Positions 1-8,724 of a stretch of DNA of 64,000 nucleotides are shown piece after piece (position 1 is the stretch's first letter; every line of letters starts with the position of its first letter). The position numbers and the translations under genes are program-made. Origin of the DNA: Geobacter sp. (lineage in GTDB: Bacteria; Desulfobacterota; Desulfuromonadia; Geobacterales; Geobacteraceae); assembly GCA_003490025.1 (NCBI GenBank), contig DNJC01000089.1, forward strand, positions 1-64,000, in the 5' to 3' direction. The notes under the pieces are model-generated. The model ran no database searches. It worked only from the letters and a program-made list of their open reading frames with translations, and was not told the DNA's origin.

Positions 1-30
1 GCCCATCAGGAATGCCGCTCCTACTTAATT

Positions 31-91
31 TGTCCCCCCTTTGGCAAAGGGGGACAAATCCCCCTCAATCCCCCTTTGGCAAAGGGGGAGC
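31..91. repeat. Two short GC-rich palindromic repeats
   Basis: Two near-identical imperfect palindromes (CCCCCTTTGGCAAAGGGGG core) lie about 35 bp apart just before the first gene. Related C-run/G-run palindromes recur at about 7512, 22299, 37147 and 53969, all outside genes. They look like a dispersed intergenic repeat family; no function can be assigned. The second copy lies inside a possible N-terminal extension of the first gene, which argues against that longer start. Confidence 0.6.
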
Positions 92-126
92 TAAACAGCA
101 TCTGCCACAAAAGAGGAGAAAGCATC

Positions 127-2370
127 ATGACGACCCTTTACGATCTCTATACGCCTTTGCCGGGCACGGCCGAACTTCCATCCCCCCCCGTCGACCAGTT
201 GGAGCAGGTCCTCCGGCGCCGGGGCGAGTCCTACCGCCCCCGCACCAGGCACCTCCAACCCGACGGCCGGGCGAAGTACACGAACCGCCTCTTCCTCCAG
301 ACAAGCCCGTACCTTTTGCAGCACGCCCACAACCCGGTCAACTGGTTCCCCTGGGGGGACGAGGCGTTCGACCTGGCGCGACAGCTGGAGAGGCCGCTGC
401 TGGTCAGCATAGGGTACGCCACCTGTCACTGGTGCCACGTGATGGAAGAGGAGTCGTTCGAGGATGAGGCCATGGCGGAGTACCTGAACGGCAACTTCAT
501 CGCCATCAAGGTCGACCGGGAGGAGCGCCCGGACATCGACACCGTGTACATGAGCGCGGTCCACGCCATGGGGATGCAGGGTGGCTGGCCGCTGAACGTC
601 TTCGTCGCTCCCGACAGGAAGCCCTTCTATGGCGGGACCTATTTCCCCCCTCGCGATTATGCCGGAGGGATCGGTTTCTTGAGCCTGTTGAAAAGGATAC
701 GGGAGACCTTCGACGCGGCTCCGGAGCGGGTGACCCAGGCGGGAGCGCAGCTGACCGAAGCCGTCAGGGCGATGCTGGCGCCGGTCGAGGGGGGCGTCTC
801 TCCCGAGATGGCATCTATGGACCGTGCGGTTAAGACCTTCCGGGATCGTTTCGACATGGAGCATGGGGGGCTGACCGGTGCGCCGAAATTCCCGAGTTCC
901 CTCCCGGTGCGCCTGCTTTTGCGCGACTACCTCAGAAGCGGCGAGAAGCAGTCGCTCTCCATGGCGGAACTCACCCTGCGACGGATGTCGGCCGGCGGGA
1001 TCTGCGACCAGGTCGGGGGCGGGTTCCACCGCTACGCGACCGACGCCGCCTGGCTCGTTCCCCATTTCGAGAAGATGCTTTACGACAATGCCCTGCTGGC
1101 GATCAGCTACCTGGAGGGATACCAGGCGACCGGGTCCATGGAATTCGCCGAGGTCGCCCGCGACATCCTCCGCTATCTGCAGCGGGACATGGCGGCCCCG
1201 GAGGGAGGATTCTATGCCGCCAGCGACGCGGACAGCCTCACCGAAAGCGGCCACAGGGAGGAAGGTTTCTTCTTCACCTGGACACCGGACGAGCTGGCCG
1301 AAACGTTGGGGAGCGCCACGAGCGAGATCGTCGCAGCGTGCTACGGCGTGACCAAAGGGGGCAACTTCGAAGGGCGCAGCATCCTCCATCGCGACAAGGA
1401 TTACGTGCAGTTGGCTAAGGAGTTGATGCTCCCCGAGGAGGAGCTGGTCACCATACTTGCTGAGTCGAGGGAACTTCTGTACCAGGCCCGCAGGCGCAGA
1501 CCGCAGCCGCTTCGGGACGAGAAGATCCTCGCCTCCTGGAACGGCCTCGCCATTTCGGCTTTCGCGCGTGCCGGGCTGGTGCTGAACGATCCGGAGTACG
1601 TGGATGCGGCGAGAAGCAGTGCCCGGTTCCTGCTGCAGAAGATGACGGCGGACGGGAGGCTCTTTCACAGCTACCAGGAAGGAGAGGCAAAGGGAGAGGC
1701 ATTCCTTGACGACTATGCCCTTTTCATTGCGGGGCTGATCGACCTCTTCGAGGCAAGCGGCGAAGTAATCTGGCTGGAGCGGTCGCTTCAACTAGCCGCC
1801 GCGGTGCAGGAGCAGTTCGAGGATCGGGAAAGGGGCGGCTTCTTCATGACCGGGCCCCGTCATGAGGAGCTGATCTCGCGGGAGAAGCCGGCCTACGACG
1901 GCGTCGTCCCCTCCGGCAATTCGGTCATGTTGATGAACCTCTTGAGGCTGCATGCGCTTACGGACGACCCGCTTCTGCTGGAAAAGGCGAAGGCCGCGCT
2001 CGATGCCTTCGCCGCCCAGCTTGACTCGGGTCCCGTGGCGCTATCCGAGATGCTTCTGGCGCTGAATTACCTGAACGACGTGCCCCGGGAGGTCGTCATC
2101 GTCGCGCCGGCCGGAAAACCGCAGGCGGCCCAGCCGCTGCTGGAAAGGTTCCGTCGTCACTTCCTGCCGAACCGCGCCTTGGTGGTCATCTGCGAGGGGG
2201 AAGAGATGCGGCGGGCGAGCGAGTGGCTGCCGCTTTTGAGACGGAAGAAGGCAAGCGGCGACCGCGCCGTCGCCTATCTCTGCGAGAACAGGAGCTGCCG
2301 TCAGCCGACCAGCGACCCCGAAGAGTTTTACCGGCAGTTGCAGCGGGCTTCAATCCCCCGCAAGATCTGA
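127..2370 (+). CDS. DUF255 thioredoxin-like protein (YyaL/SSP411 family)
   Basis: Encodes about 747 residues. An N-terminal thioredoxin-like DUF255 domain carries the family hallmark YATCHWCHVMEEESF (CxxC followed by a His) at about residues 98-112, then a Trp/Gly-rich GGWPLNVF stretch. The rest is a long alpha/alpha-barrel-like region of the AGE/glycoside hydrolase type, as in human SPATA20. The reaction is not firmly known for this family; a redox or sugar-related role is inferred. The start at 127 is chosen because AGAGGAG lies just upstream; a longer frame to 76 would include the intergenic repeat. No obvious signal peptide, so probably cytoplasmic. Length matches full-size members. Confidence 0.88.
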   Translation: MTTLYDLYTPLPGTAELPSPPVDQLEQVLRRRGESYRPRTRHLQPDGRAKYTNRLFLQTSPYLLQHAHNPVNWFPWGDEAFDLARQLERPLLVSIGYATCHWCHVMEEESFEDEAMAEYLNGNFIAIKVDREERPDIDTVYMSAVHAMGMQGGWPLNVFVAPDRKPFYGGTYFPPRDYAGGIGFLSLLKRIRETFDAAPERVTQAGAQLTEAVRAMLAPVEGGVSPEMASMDRAVKTFRDRFDMEHGGLTGAPKFPSSLPVRLLLRDYLRSGEKQSLSMAELTLRRMSAGGICDQVGGGFHRYATDAAWLVPHFEKMLYDNALLAISYLEGYQATGSMEFAEVARDILRYLQRDMAAPEGGFYAASDADSLTESGHREEGFFFTWTPDELAETLGSATSEIVAACYGVTKGGNFEGRSILHRDKDYVQLAKELMLPEEELVTILAESRELLYQARRRRPQPLRDEKILASWNGLAISAFARAGLVLNDPEYVDAARSSARFLLQKMTADGRLFHSYQEGEAKGEAFLDDYALFIAGLIDLFEASGEVIWLERSLQLAAAVQEQFEDRERGGFFMTGPRHEELISREKPAYDGVVPSGNSVMLMNLLRLHALTDDPLLLEKAKAALDAFAAQLDSGPVALSEMLLALNYLNDVPREVVIVAPAGKPQAAQPLLERFRRHFLPNRALVVICEGEEMRRASEWLPLLRRKKASGDRAVAYLCENRSCRQPTSDPEEFYRQLQRASIPRKI

Positions 2371-2379
2371 AAACCGAAT

Positions 2380-2413
2380 GCGGCAGGCCGGGGTTATCCG
2401 CCCGGTCTGCCGC
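2380..2413. terminator. Hairpin between convergent genes
   Basis: A 13-bp stem with one mismatch (GCGGCAGGCCGGG against CCCGGTCTGCCGC) and an 8-base loop sits exactly between the converging ends of the DUF255 and HIT genes. There is no strong T run, so it could act weakly in either direction. Confidence 0.5.
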
Positions 2414-2814
2414 TATGTCTTCCGCTCCCCTTTCTTCCAGTACGGAGCTTTCACAGGCATGATCCACCTGACGCCGCCGCGCGGGTCCTCGGTGTCGCCG
2501 GCATAGCGGGGTATGAGGTGGATGTGCAGATGCATCACCGTCTGTCCGGCGGCAGTCCCGTCGTTGATGCCTATGTTGAAGCCGTCCGGCGCACGCTCCG
2601 CCAGAACCCTTTCCCGCATCTCGCTCACGAGTTCGAACAGCGCCGCCTGTTCCTCTTTGGTCGCCTCGAAGAACGAGGCTATGTGCCGCCTCGGGACGAT
2701 GAGGGCGTGGCCGGGAGTCACCGGGAAATTGTCGTAGAAGGCGACGGCACGGTCGTTCTCCAGAACGTTTTTCGACTCGTCGATGGTGCAGAACGGGCAG
2801 GTAGTAGATTTCAT
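2413..2814 (-). CDS. HIT-family nucleotide hydrolase/transferase
   Basis: Encodes 133 residues. The HIT triad is visible as QTVMHLHIHLIPRY near residue 97, with the typical GHALIVPRRH strand before it and an N-terminal CPFC pair that binds zinc in many members. Known family members hydrolyse Ap4A, AMP-lysine or related nucleoside phosphoramidates; the exact substrate here is unknown. The ATG at 2814 gives the usual HIT length and begins 2 bp after the stop of the upstream Fe-S protein gene, so the two are probably co-transcribed and translationally coupled. Cytoplasmic. Confidence 0.9.
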   Translation of the reverse strand: MKSTTCPFCTIDESKNVLENDRAVAFYDNFPVTPGHALIVPRRHIASFFEATKEEQAALFELVSEMRERVLAERAPDGFNIGINDGTAAGQTVMHLHIHLIPRYAGDTEDPRGGVRWIMPVKAPYWKKGERKT

Positions 2815-2816
2815 GG

Positions 2817-4052
2817 TCACACCGAAAACCAGATGGCGCCGGCCGCGGCTGCCACTATCAGCACCTGCGTGAACGGCAGCCTCCAAAAGCGCTTCTTTGG
2901 CAGCACGGCATGCCCCGGCAGGTACGTCCGCTCACGCAGCACAGCCTTCCCCTTTTTACGTTTGAATGACAGTTTGAGGCGCAGCCGGTTCAGGTAGGTT
3001 ATCGGCGCCTTGGCCCCTTTCTTCTTTCCGGCCAGGGTCTGCTGCGGCGCGAAAAGAAGGTCAACCAGGTGGTTCGCCGGGGTGTGCTCCTCGAGCGCCT
3101 GGACGCATCCGGCACAGTAGGTGATGATTCTCCTGCCGTCCGCCTCCTTCTTACGGAGTTCTCCCCACGCCGCCGCCAGCGGCGGGTTCAGCAGGTTTAC
3201 CGCCCCACCCTTCCCGCAACAGACGGTGGTCTTGCCGCAGTGGCGCATCTCCTCCACAACGAGCCCCTGCCGCTTGAGGAGCGTTCGGACCGCCCGGTGC
3301 ACCGGCTCGGCATTGCGGATGACGCACGGGTCGTGCACCGTGACGGTCCCCTGCGCCGGTTCCGGCCGCACCCCCGACTCGGCCAGCGCCTCCCATGCGG
3401 TACGCACCTTCAACCCGTGGCCGTAGCGCTCGAACATGACCTGGCAGTTCGGACACGCCACCAGCACCTCCTGCACCCCATGCTTCAAAAGCCAGTCGTT
3501 CATCTCCTCGAACATGGAACTCGCATGCAACTCGCGACCGAGCGAATGTGACGGTTTCATGCAGCAATCGAAGACCACCCCGACAGACGGGTCCGCCTGC
3601 TGCATCAGGGCCAGGAGGCTGTGCACGGCTTCGGGACGGGTGCCGGGGAGGGAACAGCCGGGGAAAAAGACGGTCTTGCATCCGTGTGGAAGACGGTAAA
3701 GGCTGAAGCGGCGGGAGGTCCCGACTTTCTCGTAGGCGACAAGCGGCTTGTGCTCGGGATAGGCGCCGAGGTCCCGGTCCACCGCCTCGCGCCGCATTTC
3801 GAGGAACAGCCCGTCCAGGTCGAGCTTTTCCGGGCAGACGGCGGAGCAGAGCCCGCACAGGCTGCACTCGAAGGGACGATGGAGGGATTGCCGGTCCGTT
3901 GGGTCGAAGCCGGCGGCGATCGACTTGGGGGTGCCGTATTTCTTCAGGAAGGCGCAGTCGCGAACGCACTTGCCGCAGTTGGTGCATCCCTCGACGGTTG
4001 CCTCAACGAGTCTTTGAAGCGGCGAGCGGGTCGGCGCAGCACTGTATTTCAT
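2817..4052 (-). CDS. (Fe-S)-binding CCG-domain oxidoreductase subunit with C-terminal membrane anchor
   Basis: Encodes 411 residues. Two 4Fe-4S motifs occur at residues 23-33 (CTNCGKCVRDC) and about 63-73 (CSLCGLCSAVC). Two CCG cysteine-rich repeats follow, with FDCCMKPSHS, CPNCQVMF, VCCGKGG and YCAGC. This is the architecture of HdrD/GlpC/glycolate-oxidase iron-sulfur subunits, which move electrons between a flavoprotein and quinone or disulfide. A basic linker (about 340-385) leads to a single C-terminal hydrophobic helix, suggesting attachment to the inner face of the cytoplasmic membrane. No flavoprotein partner is adjacent, so the donor and acceptor are unknown. GAGG lies upstream of the ATG at 4052. 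Confidence 0.85.
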   Translation of the reverse strand: MKYSAAPTRSPLQRLVEATVEGCTNCGKCVRDCAFLKKYGTPKSIAAGFDPTDRQSLHRPFECSLCGLCSAVCPEKLDLDGLFLEMRREAVDRDLGAYPEHKPLVAYEKVGTSRRFSLYRLPHGCKTVFFPGCSLPGTRPEAVHSLLALMQQADPSVGVVFDCCMKPSHSLGRELHASSMFEEMNDWLLKHGVQEVLVACPNCQVMFERYGHGLKVRTAWEALAESGVRPEPAQGTVTVHDPCVIRNAEPVHRAVRTLLKRQGLVVEEMRHCGKTTVCCGKGGAVNLLNPPLAAAWGELRKKEADGRRIITYCAGCVQALEEHTPANHLVDLLFAPQQTLAGKKKGAKAPITYLNRLRLKLSFKRKKGKAVLRERTYLPGHAVLPKKRFWRLPFTQVLIVAAAAGAIWFSV

Positions 4053-4195
4053 CGGATAAGAGCCTCAATGGTTATTGGTGATCCCGCACAGGAGACGCTG
4101 ATCCAGGTTGTGGTTGCCAGATCGGCGGTTCGCGACAAGGACTGAGGATAGCAATTGCCCCTGCTCCTTAGCAAGCTCGTTTTGCTTTGACCGAT

Positions 4196-6211
4196 CTAGG
4201 GCGAGACGACCGGGAGGGTTATCGTGAAGGTCGTTCCTTTGCCGATCTCGCTCTCCACGTGGATCTCGCCGTTATGCTTTTTCACGATATCGTAGACGAT
4301 GCTGAGCCCCAGGCCGGTCCCTTTCCCCACTTCCTTCGTCGTGTAGAAGGGGTCGAAGACCCGCTTCAGCTTGTCGGTCGGGATGCCGCAGCCGCTGTCC
4401 GAGACGGAAACGCGGATCACGCCGTTATCGCACGCGGTTCGCACGGTGATGACCCCGAAGTCCTCCATCGCCTGTGCCGCGTTCATCAAGAGGTTCATGA
4501 ACACCTGGTTCAACTGCCCGAGATTGCAGAGGGTCGTCGGGATCTCCCCGTACTCCTTTTTGAGTTCGGCCTTGAACTTCAGCTCGTTCCATACGATGTT
4601 GATCGTGCTCTCCATCCCTTCGTTGAGGTTCGCCTGCTTCTGCTCGGACTCGTCGAGCCTGGAGAAGCTCTTCAGCTCCATCACGATCTTTTTAACCCTC
4701 TCCGCTCCATCCAGGCACTCGGCGATCAGGTGGTCGAGATCCTCCACCACGTACGGAATCTTCAGCCCCCGCTTCCGCTCATCGATCTCCCGCGCCACCT
4801 CGGCCGCGCCGCCCTCCCGGCACAGCCTGCCGATCGCCTCTTCCTGAAGTGCAACGAATTGGGCCATCTTCCCGGCGTACTTCGAGAGCGTATTCAGGTT
4901 GCTGATGATGAACCCCATGGGGTTGTTGATCTCGTGCGCCACCCCGGCCGCCAGCTGCCCTATCGACGCCATCTTCTCCTGCTGCAGCATGCGCGAATGT
5001 GTCAGCTTGAGATCGGTGTAGGCGCTCTCCAGCTCCCCCGAGAGCTGTTTCAGCTCGGCATTGGCCTCCTCCAGGGCCCTGGTGCGATCGATCACCCGTT
5101 GCTCCAGTTCCTCGTTCAGCAGCTGGATCGCCGCCTCCACCTCCTTGCGCTCCGAGATGTCCTCCATCACCCCGTCTACGAACAGCAGTTCCCCCTCGGC
5201 GCTCAGGGTGGGGCTGACGCTCAGCCGGACCCAGCATCGTGTCCCGTCCTTGCGGTAAAACTCGACCTCGAAGCTCTTCACCTTGCGCCCCTGCCGGGTC
5301 TCCCGGAAGAGTTCCTTGCGCCGCTCCGGGTTGACGTAGAGCGTGGAGACGTCGGTCACGGTGGCCATGGCCTCCTCGGGGGAACGGTAACCGAGTATCT
5401 CGGCGGTGGCGGGATTGCAGCTGACAAACATCCCTTGCGGGGTGGTCTGGAAGATCCCCTCGATCGCGTTTTCGAAGATGCCGCGGTACTTCACCTCGGC
5501 AAGCCGCTCCTGTTCCAGCGCCTTCTTGGTATTGGCGAAAAGGATCTGGTTTTCGATGCTGGAAGAGAGAAGCCCGGCGAGGTTGCCGATGCCGAGGAGC
5601 GCCATCTCGGAGTCGCTGACTCTGCGGCAAAACTGCGCTTTTGTCGGGCTGTTCCCGACGGCTAGGAGGGCCACGGGGCGGGCGTGGGTGCCCAGGGGGT
5701 AAATCAGGTATTCGCTCACCTTCATCAGGGCCCCGAAGCTTTCCAGCTCCGGCGACCTTCGCCCCTCGAAACAGACCACGCACGGCTCCCCGGAAAAGAT
5801 CGGGGTAAGGAGCGGATCGGTGCGGGCAATAGCGAGGGAGCCTACGGCATCACACTCTTCTCTCCGGTAGTAGCCGTCGAGGGCGCGCACGGCGTATCGG
5901 TCGTTCTCCTCGTCGTAGCCGAAAAAAAGGACCCTTTCGTAGCCGAGGTTGTTGACGATGAACTCCGCGGCGACAGTGAAGATGTCCTGCAGTTCCAGGG
6001 AGGCGCTCAACCTGCGGTTGAACTGGTAGAGTTCCTGGTGCTCCAGGAGCTGGGCGTCGAGCTGCTCCTGGTACCGGTAGAGCCTTCCCTCCACCTTTAC
6101 CAGCCCCTTCAACTGCTCGGAGAGAGCCTCGTTTTCCCGGCGAAGCGCCATAAGCTCCTCCGCCTGCTTGGCCGCCGTTTCCGAAATCATGTGCGTATCT
6201 GCCTTTTCCAT
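4196..6211 (-). CDS. GAF-PAS sensor histidine kinase
   Basis: Encodes 671 residues, apparently soluble. A coiled coil (about 10-60) is followed by a GAF-like domain (about 65-225), a PAS domain with PAC (about 240-360, ending near DISERKE), a second coiled coil, a HisKA-type H-box (GQLAAGVAHEINNPMG, about 418-433) and a HATPase with N (QVFMNLLMNAAQAM), G1 (DSGCGIP) and G2 (GKGTGLGLS) boxes. It starts immediately after the FIST gene stop with no spacer, so translation is probably coupled; a second ATG seven codons later is also possible. No response regulator is adjacent. The FIST protein is the likely sensory partner. Confidence 0.9.
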   Translation of the reverse strand: MEKADTHMISETAAKQAEELMALRRENEALSEQLKGLVKVEGRLYRYQEQLDAQLLEHQELYQFNRRLSASLELQDIFTVAAEFIVNNLGYERVLFFGYDEENDRYAVRALDGYYRREECDAVGSLAIARTDPLLTPIFSGEPCVVCFEGRRSPELESFGALMKVSEYLIYPLGTHARPVALLAVGNSPTKAQFCRRVSDSEMALLGIGNLAGLLSSSIENQILFANTKKALEQERLAEVKYRGIFENAIEGIFQTTPQGMFVSCNPATAEILGYRSPEEAMATVTDVSTLYVNPERRKELFRETRQGRKVKSFEVEFYRKDGTRCWVRLSVSPTLSAEGELLFVDGVMEDISERKEVEAAIQLLNEELEQRVIDRTRALEEANAELKQLSGELESAYTDLKLTHSRMLQQEKMASIGQLAAGVAHEINNPMGFIISNLNTLSKYAGKMAQFVALQEEAIGRLCREGGAAEVAREIDERKRGLKIPYVVEDLDHLIAECLDGAERVKKIVMELKSFSRLDESEQKQANLNEGMESTINIVWNELKFKAELKKEYGEIPTTLCNLGQLNQVFMNLLMNAAQAMEDFGVITVRTACDNGVIRVSVSDSGCGIPTDKLKRVFDPFYTTKEVGKGTGLGLSIVYDIVKKHNGEIHVESEIGKGTTFTITLPVVSP

Positions 6212-7402
6212 TCAGTACACTGCGACGACGACCGACGTGAAGTTGTGAAAGCAGTTGTAGCTCGAGATGGGACCGATCTCGCCATAGGTGTAGAACCCGA
6301 TCCACGGGACGTCGCCACCCAGTTCCCGCTGCAGGGTCGAGATCAGCTCTCCCTTCTCGCTTTCCCGGAAGACCACCTTGCCGCGCCCGACGCATTCGAA
6401 CTGGAGCACGAATCTCGGCTTTTGCTGCGCCAGCTCTTCCTTGAGCTGGCGCGAAATCGCAGCCACGCCGGAGAAGATCAGTTCCTTGTCCCGGCGCAGG
6501 ATCCATAGTTCGGTCCCCTCGGCCACCTCCGACTGGATGGTCACGGACCCCTCATCGATGTTCATCCCGGCCATGTAGCGGACCACGTACTCCTCGTACC
6601 CCTGCCTGATATGCTCCGGCGTCTTGAAGCCGAGGCAGAGGTTGAGGGATGACTTGTTCCATTGGGTCATCCAGTCGGGGTCCAGGTAATCGTTGAGGGC
6701 GTCCAGGGCGCGCATCCCGTCGATCTCCTGGATGATGTTCCCATCGCAGCGCGTTATGGTCCGCTTGGTCCCCACCGGTACGCAGCCGTGGTGGATCCCC
6801 CAGACGATCTCCAGCTTCCCGGAAACGAGGAAGGAGACGATCCCTTCGGAGATGACCTCGTCGTTGAAGTACTGGTAGGTCGTCTGCAGGGCCCAGTTGT
6901 CGGCGGCGAGCCCTCCGAAGATCGGCAGCGGCTCCTCACGCCCGAGTGCGGCTTGGAAGGAGGCGAGAAACGGATCGAAGTTGAAGACCAGCCCGTCGGC
7001 CAGGAGGACGCAGGCCCGGGTGTCGTCGGCTAAGAGCGGCTTTAATTGCGCCGCGAGCCGGGCTCCCGCCTCATCGGCCTTCCGGTCGATCCCCCTGACG
7101 CAGGCTCCTTCGAATCTCATCTCGTCGGAGGCGACCACCATGACGCAGACCCCGAAATTCGTCTCCGCGAAGGTTTCCCCGGTGACGATCCCTTCGCCGG
7201 AGCAGCCGCAAAGCTGCGCCCCGACCGTCGCTTCCCGTATCGAGTCGATCAACTGCTGCTGATCGTACCCCACCGTGGCGAAGACCAGTACGAAATCGGG
7301 GGCCGCGATCGCCGCCTGCTCCAGGGCTTTGCGCACCGCCTCTTTCCCCGCCGCCGCCGGATTCCTGCTAGTGCTGTGTCCAACCCCTACCGATGTCGCC
7401 AT
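6212..7402 (-). CDS. FIST-domain sensory protein
   Basis: Encodes 396 residues with FIST N (about 1-200) and FIST C (about 210-370) domains. The tail GDVPWIGFYTYGEIGP is characteristic of FIST C. FIST proteins are predicted ligand-sensing modules, possibly for amino acids, that feed kinases or chemotaxis proteins; in some bacteria they pair with two-component systems. The ATG at 7402 is chosen because CAGGAG lies at good spacing; the frame stays open upstream. It is the first gene of a two-gene operon with the downstream histidine kinase. No signal peptide or membrane segment, so cytoplasmic. Confidence 0.88.
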   Translation of the reverse strand: MATSVGVGHSTSRNPAAAGKEAVRKALEQAAIAAPDFVLVFATVGYDQQQLIDSIREATVGAQLCGCSGEGIVTGETFAETNFGVCVMVVASDEMRFEGACVRGIDRKADEAGARLAAQLKPLLADDTRACVLLADGLVFNFDPFLASFQAALGREEPLPIFGGLAADNWALQTTYQYFNDEVISEGIVSFLVSGKLEIVWGIHHGCVPVGTKRTITRCDGNIIQEIDGMRALDALNDYLDPDWMTQWNKSSLNLCLGFKTPEHIRQGYEEYVVRYMAGMNIDEGSVTIQSEVAEGTELWILRRDKELIFSGVAAISRQLKEELAQQKPRFVLQFECVGRGKVVFRESEKGELISTLQRELGGDVPWIGFYTYGEIGPISSYNCFHNFTSVVVAVY

Positions 7403-7585
7403 ACCGTTCTCCTGTATCTCGCTTCGCTGCGATGCCGTTCTCATCGGCTTCATTAAGGTAAAGCTTGAGCCCCTTGTTTGTGCGTTGCAACAGGAAAATG
7501 AAAGTCCGGCCCTCCCCTTGAAGGGGAGGAAGGTTCAGCGGACGTCCCGAGCTGGCGCAACCCCCGTGAACCGCCGCCGGCGGCT

Positions 7586-7840
7586 ATGGTAAAGGCGGTG
7601 CGAGAGGCGGGAGCAAGGTGAGCGACGGTGGTGGGACTATGCCTGGGGAGCTACGTTCTGGCCGCCGCCGGGTTCCTGGAGACGACCGCCAAACCTCTCT
7701 ACCAAGTGGCCCAGGAAGCGGGGTTCGGATCCGAGGCGTCGCTGCGGCTTCATTTCGGCAAGGCGTTTCGCACCCTCACCCGGCAGGTACCGCAAGGAGT
7801 TCGGGGTGAATGAAGCGATTTCTAGGGAGCCAGCACGTTC
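7586..7840 (+). pseudogene. Relic of a GlxA-type (PfpI-AraC) transcription regulator
   Basis: Short coding fragments resemble GlxA-family regulators. A PfpI-like patch (AVREAGAR, then VGLCLGSYVLAAAGFLE) is joined directly to the end of an AraC helix-turn-helix (QVAQEAGFGSEASLRLHFGKAFRT). The last part, SPGRYRKEF, continues only in another frame. Most of both domains is missing, with a stop after the first patch, an internal deletion and at least one frameshift. It overlaps the vapC 3' end by a few bases. Not expected to make a functional protein. Confidence 0.7.
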
Positions 7841-8211
7841 TGCCCCAATCTCTTAGCTGCCCTTATAAATTTCCGGTCGAAGGTGTAAAAGAAATCCGCG
7901 GTTGCGCTCACTGCAAGATGAAGCGCATCGGCGAATTCAAGTCCGCCTCTGAAAAGGTCAAGAGCGGCTGCGATTTGCTCCGGATTCTCAGGCCGGACAT
8001 TGGGAAGGCCAAGAATTTGCAGCATGGCGCGTTCGATCGATGCTGCAGGCAAACCATAGACAGCCCTGAGTACCCATTCCATTTCCAGCAGCACTGTTTT
8101 CGGAAGAAATATGTCACTGTTGCTCCGCAACACCTTCAAGGCCTTCCTGGCCTGTACCGGATCGTCGTTTGTGACATATCTGACCCAGACATTGGTATCG
8201 AGAGCTATCAT
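7822..8211 (-). CDS. vapC: PIN-domain ribonuclease toxin (VapC-like)
   Basis: Encodes 129 residues forming a single PIN domain. The acidic residues expected to hold Mg2+/Mn2+ are visible: Asp5 in IALDTNVW, Glu in LLEMEWVL, Asp in FADALHLA and Asp in YTFDRKF. VapC toxins cleave specific RNAs when freed from their antitoxin. The ATG overlaps the stop of the AbrB-type antitoxin gene (ATGA, 8208-8211), the classic vapBC arrangement. Length is normal and all catalytic positions are present, so it is likely active when not inhibited. Confidence 0.9.
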   Translation of the reverse strand: MIALDTNVWVRYVTNDDPVQARKALKVLRSNSDIFLPKTVLLEMEWVLRAVYGLPAASIERAMLQILGLPNVRPENPEQIAAALDLFRGGLEFADALHLAVSATADFFYTFDRKFIRAAKRLGQNVLAP

Positions 8212-8477
8212 GGCTTGACCACCTTTTTCCAGTCACGTTTTAACGCTTCATCTATCCCCTCCTTCATTTCATCCACGCTCTTGGCAGCACCTGAATACCC
8301 CGCACAGCCGAGCCCCTCTTCAAGGTCGGTGACAGTGAAACCTCCTGCCGGCCTCAGAACCAAGCCGGTTTCAGTATCTTCAATGAAAAACTTCGTTCCC
8401 GGTCGCCATTGGTGGGTGTCCCGTAAAATCTTCGGTATTATAATCTGCCCCTTGCTCGACAGTGTAGTCGTTTCCAT
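8208..8477 (-). CDS. vapB: AbrB/MazE-fold antitoxin (VapB-like)
   Basis: Encodes 89 residues. The N terminus METTTLSSKGQIIIPKILR is a standard SpoVT/AbrB swapped-hairpin DNA-binding domain. The C-terminal half is charged and probably flexible, where VapB antitoxins thread into the PIN toxin. It is expected to neutralise the downstream toxin and repress its own promoter through the repeated GTAAGAT and inverted TGTAAG elements just upstream. First gene of the two-gene operon. Confidence 0.9.
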   Translation of the reverse strand: METTTLSSKGQIIIPKILRDTHQWRPGTKFFIEDTETGLVLRPAGGFTVTDLEEGLGCAGYSGAAKSVDEMKEGIDEALKRDWKKVVKP

Positions 8478-8488
8478 AGGAGCCCCCT

Positions 8489-8520
8489 TGTAAGATTTGG
8501 TAAGATCAGGGTAACTTACA
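8489..8520 (-). promoter_or_regulatory. Probable VapB operator
   Basis: Immediately upstream of vapB are TGTAAG and its inverse CTTACA 20 bp apart, with a direct repeat of GTAAGAT spaced 10 bp (8490 and 8500). Repeats one helical turn apart and an inverted repeat over the promoter are typical of sites bound by antitoxin-toxin complexes. Confidence 0.55.
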
Positions 8521-8619
8521 GCAGCTGTACAGTCAACATGAAAAAGGAATAGTCCTCATCTTCATTGGAACACCTATTTAAGAGCAATTTTGCAGGCTAG
8601 CCCGATGGAACATGAAGAA

Positions 8620-8641
8620 GGGGGGCGCGTCTGCGCCCCCC
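8620..8641 (-). terminator. GC-rich intrinsic terminator-like hairpin
   Basis: A 9-bp perfect stem (GGGGGGCGC/GCGCCCCCC) with a 4-base loop lies about 85 bp downstream of the minus-strand lipoprotein gene. On that strand it is followed by a pyrimidine-rich CTTCTTC rather than a pure T run. Confidence 0.5.
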
Positions 8642-8724
8642 CCATTGCATCGTTCTCTCCGATCCACTCCAACTCAATTCCCAGCCCATTACCAGACGAA
8701 CCGTGCCAGTGCCCCCTTGTCCTG

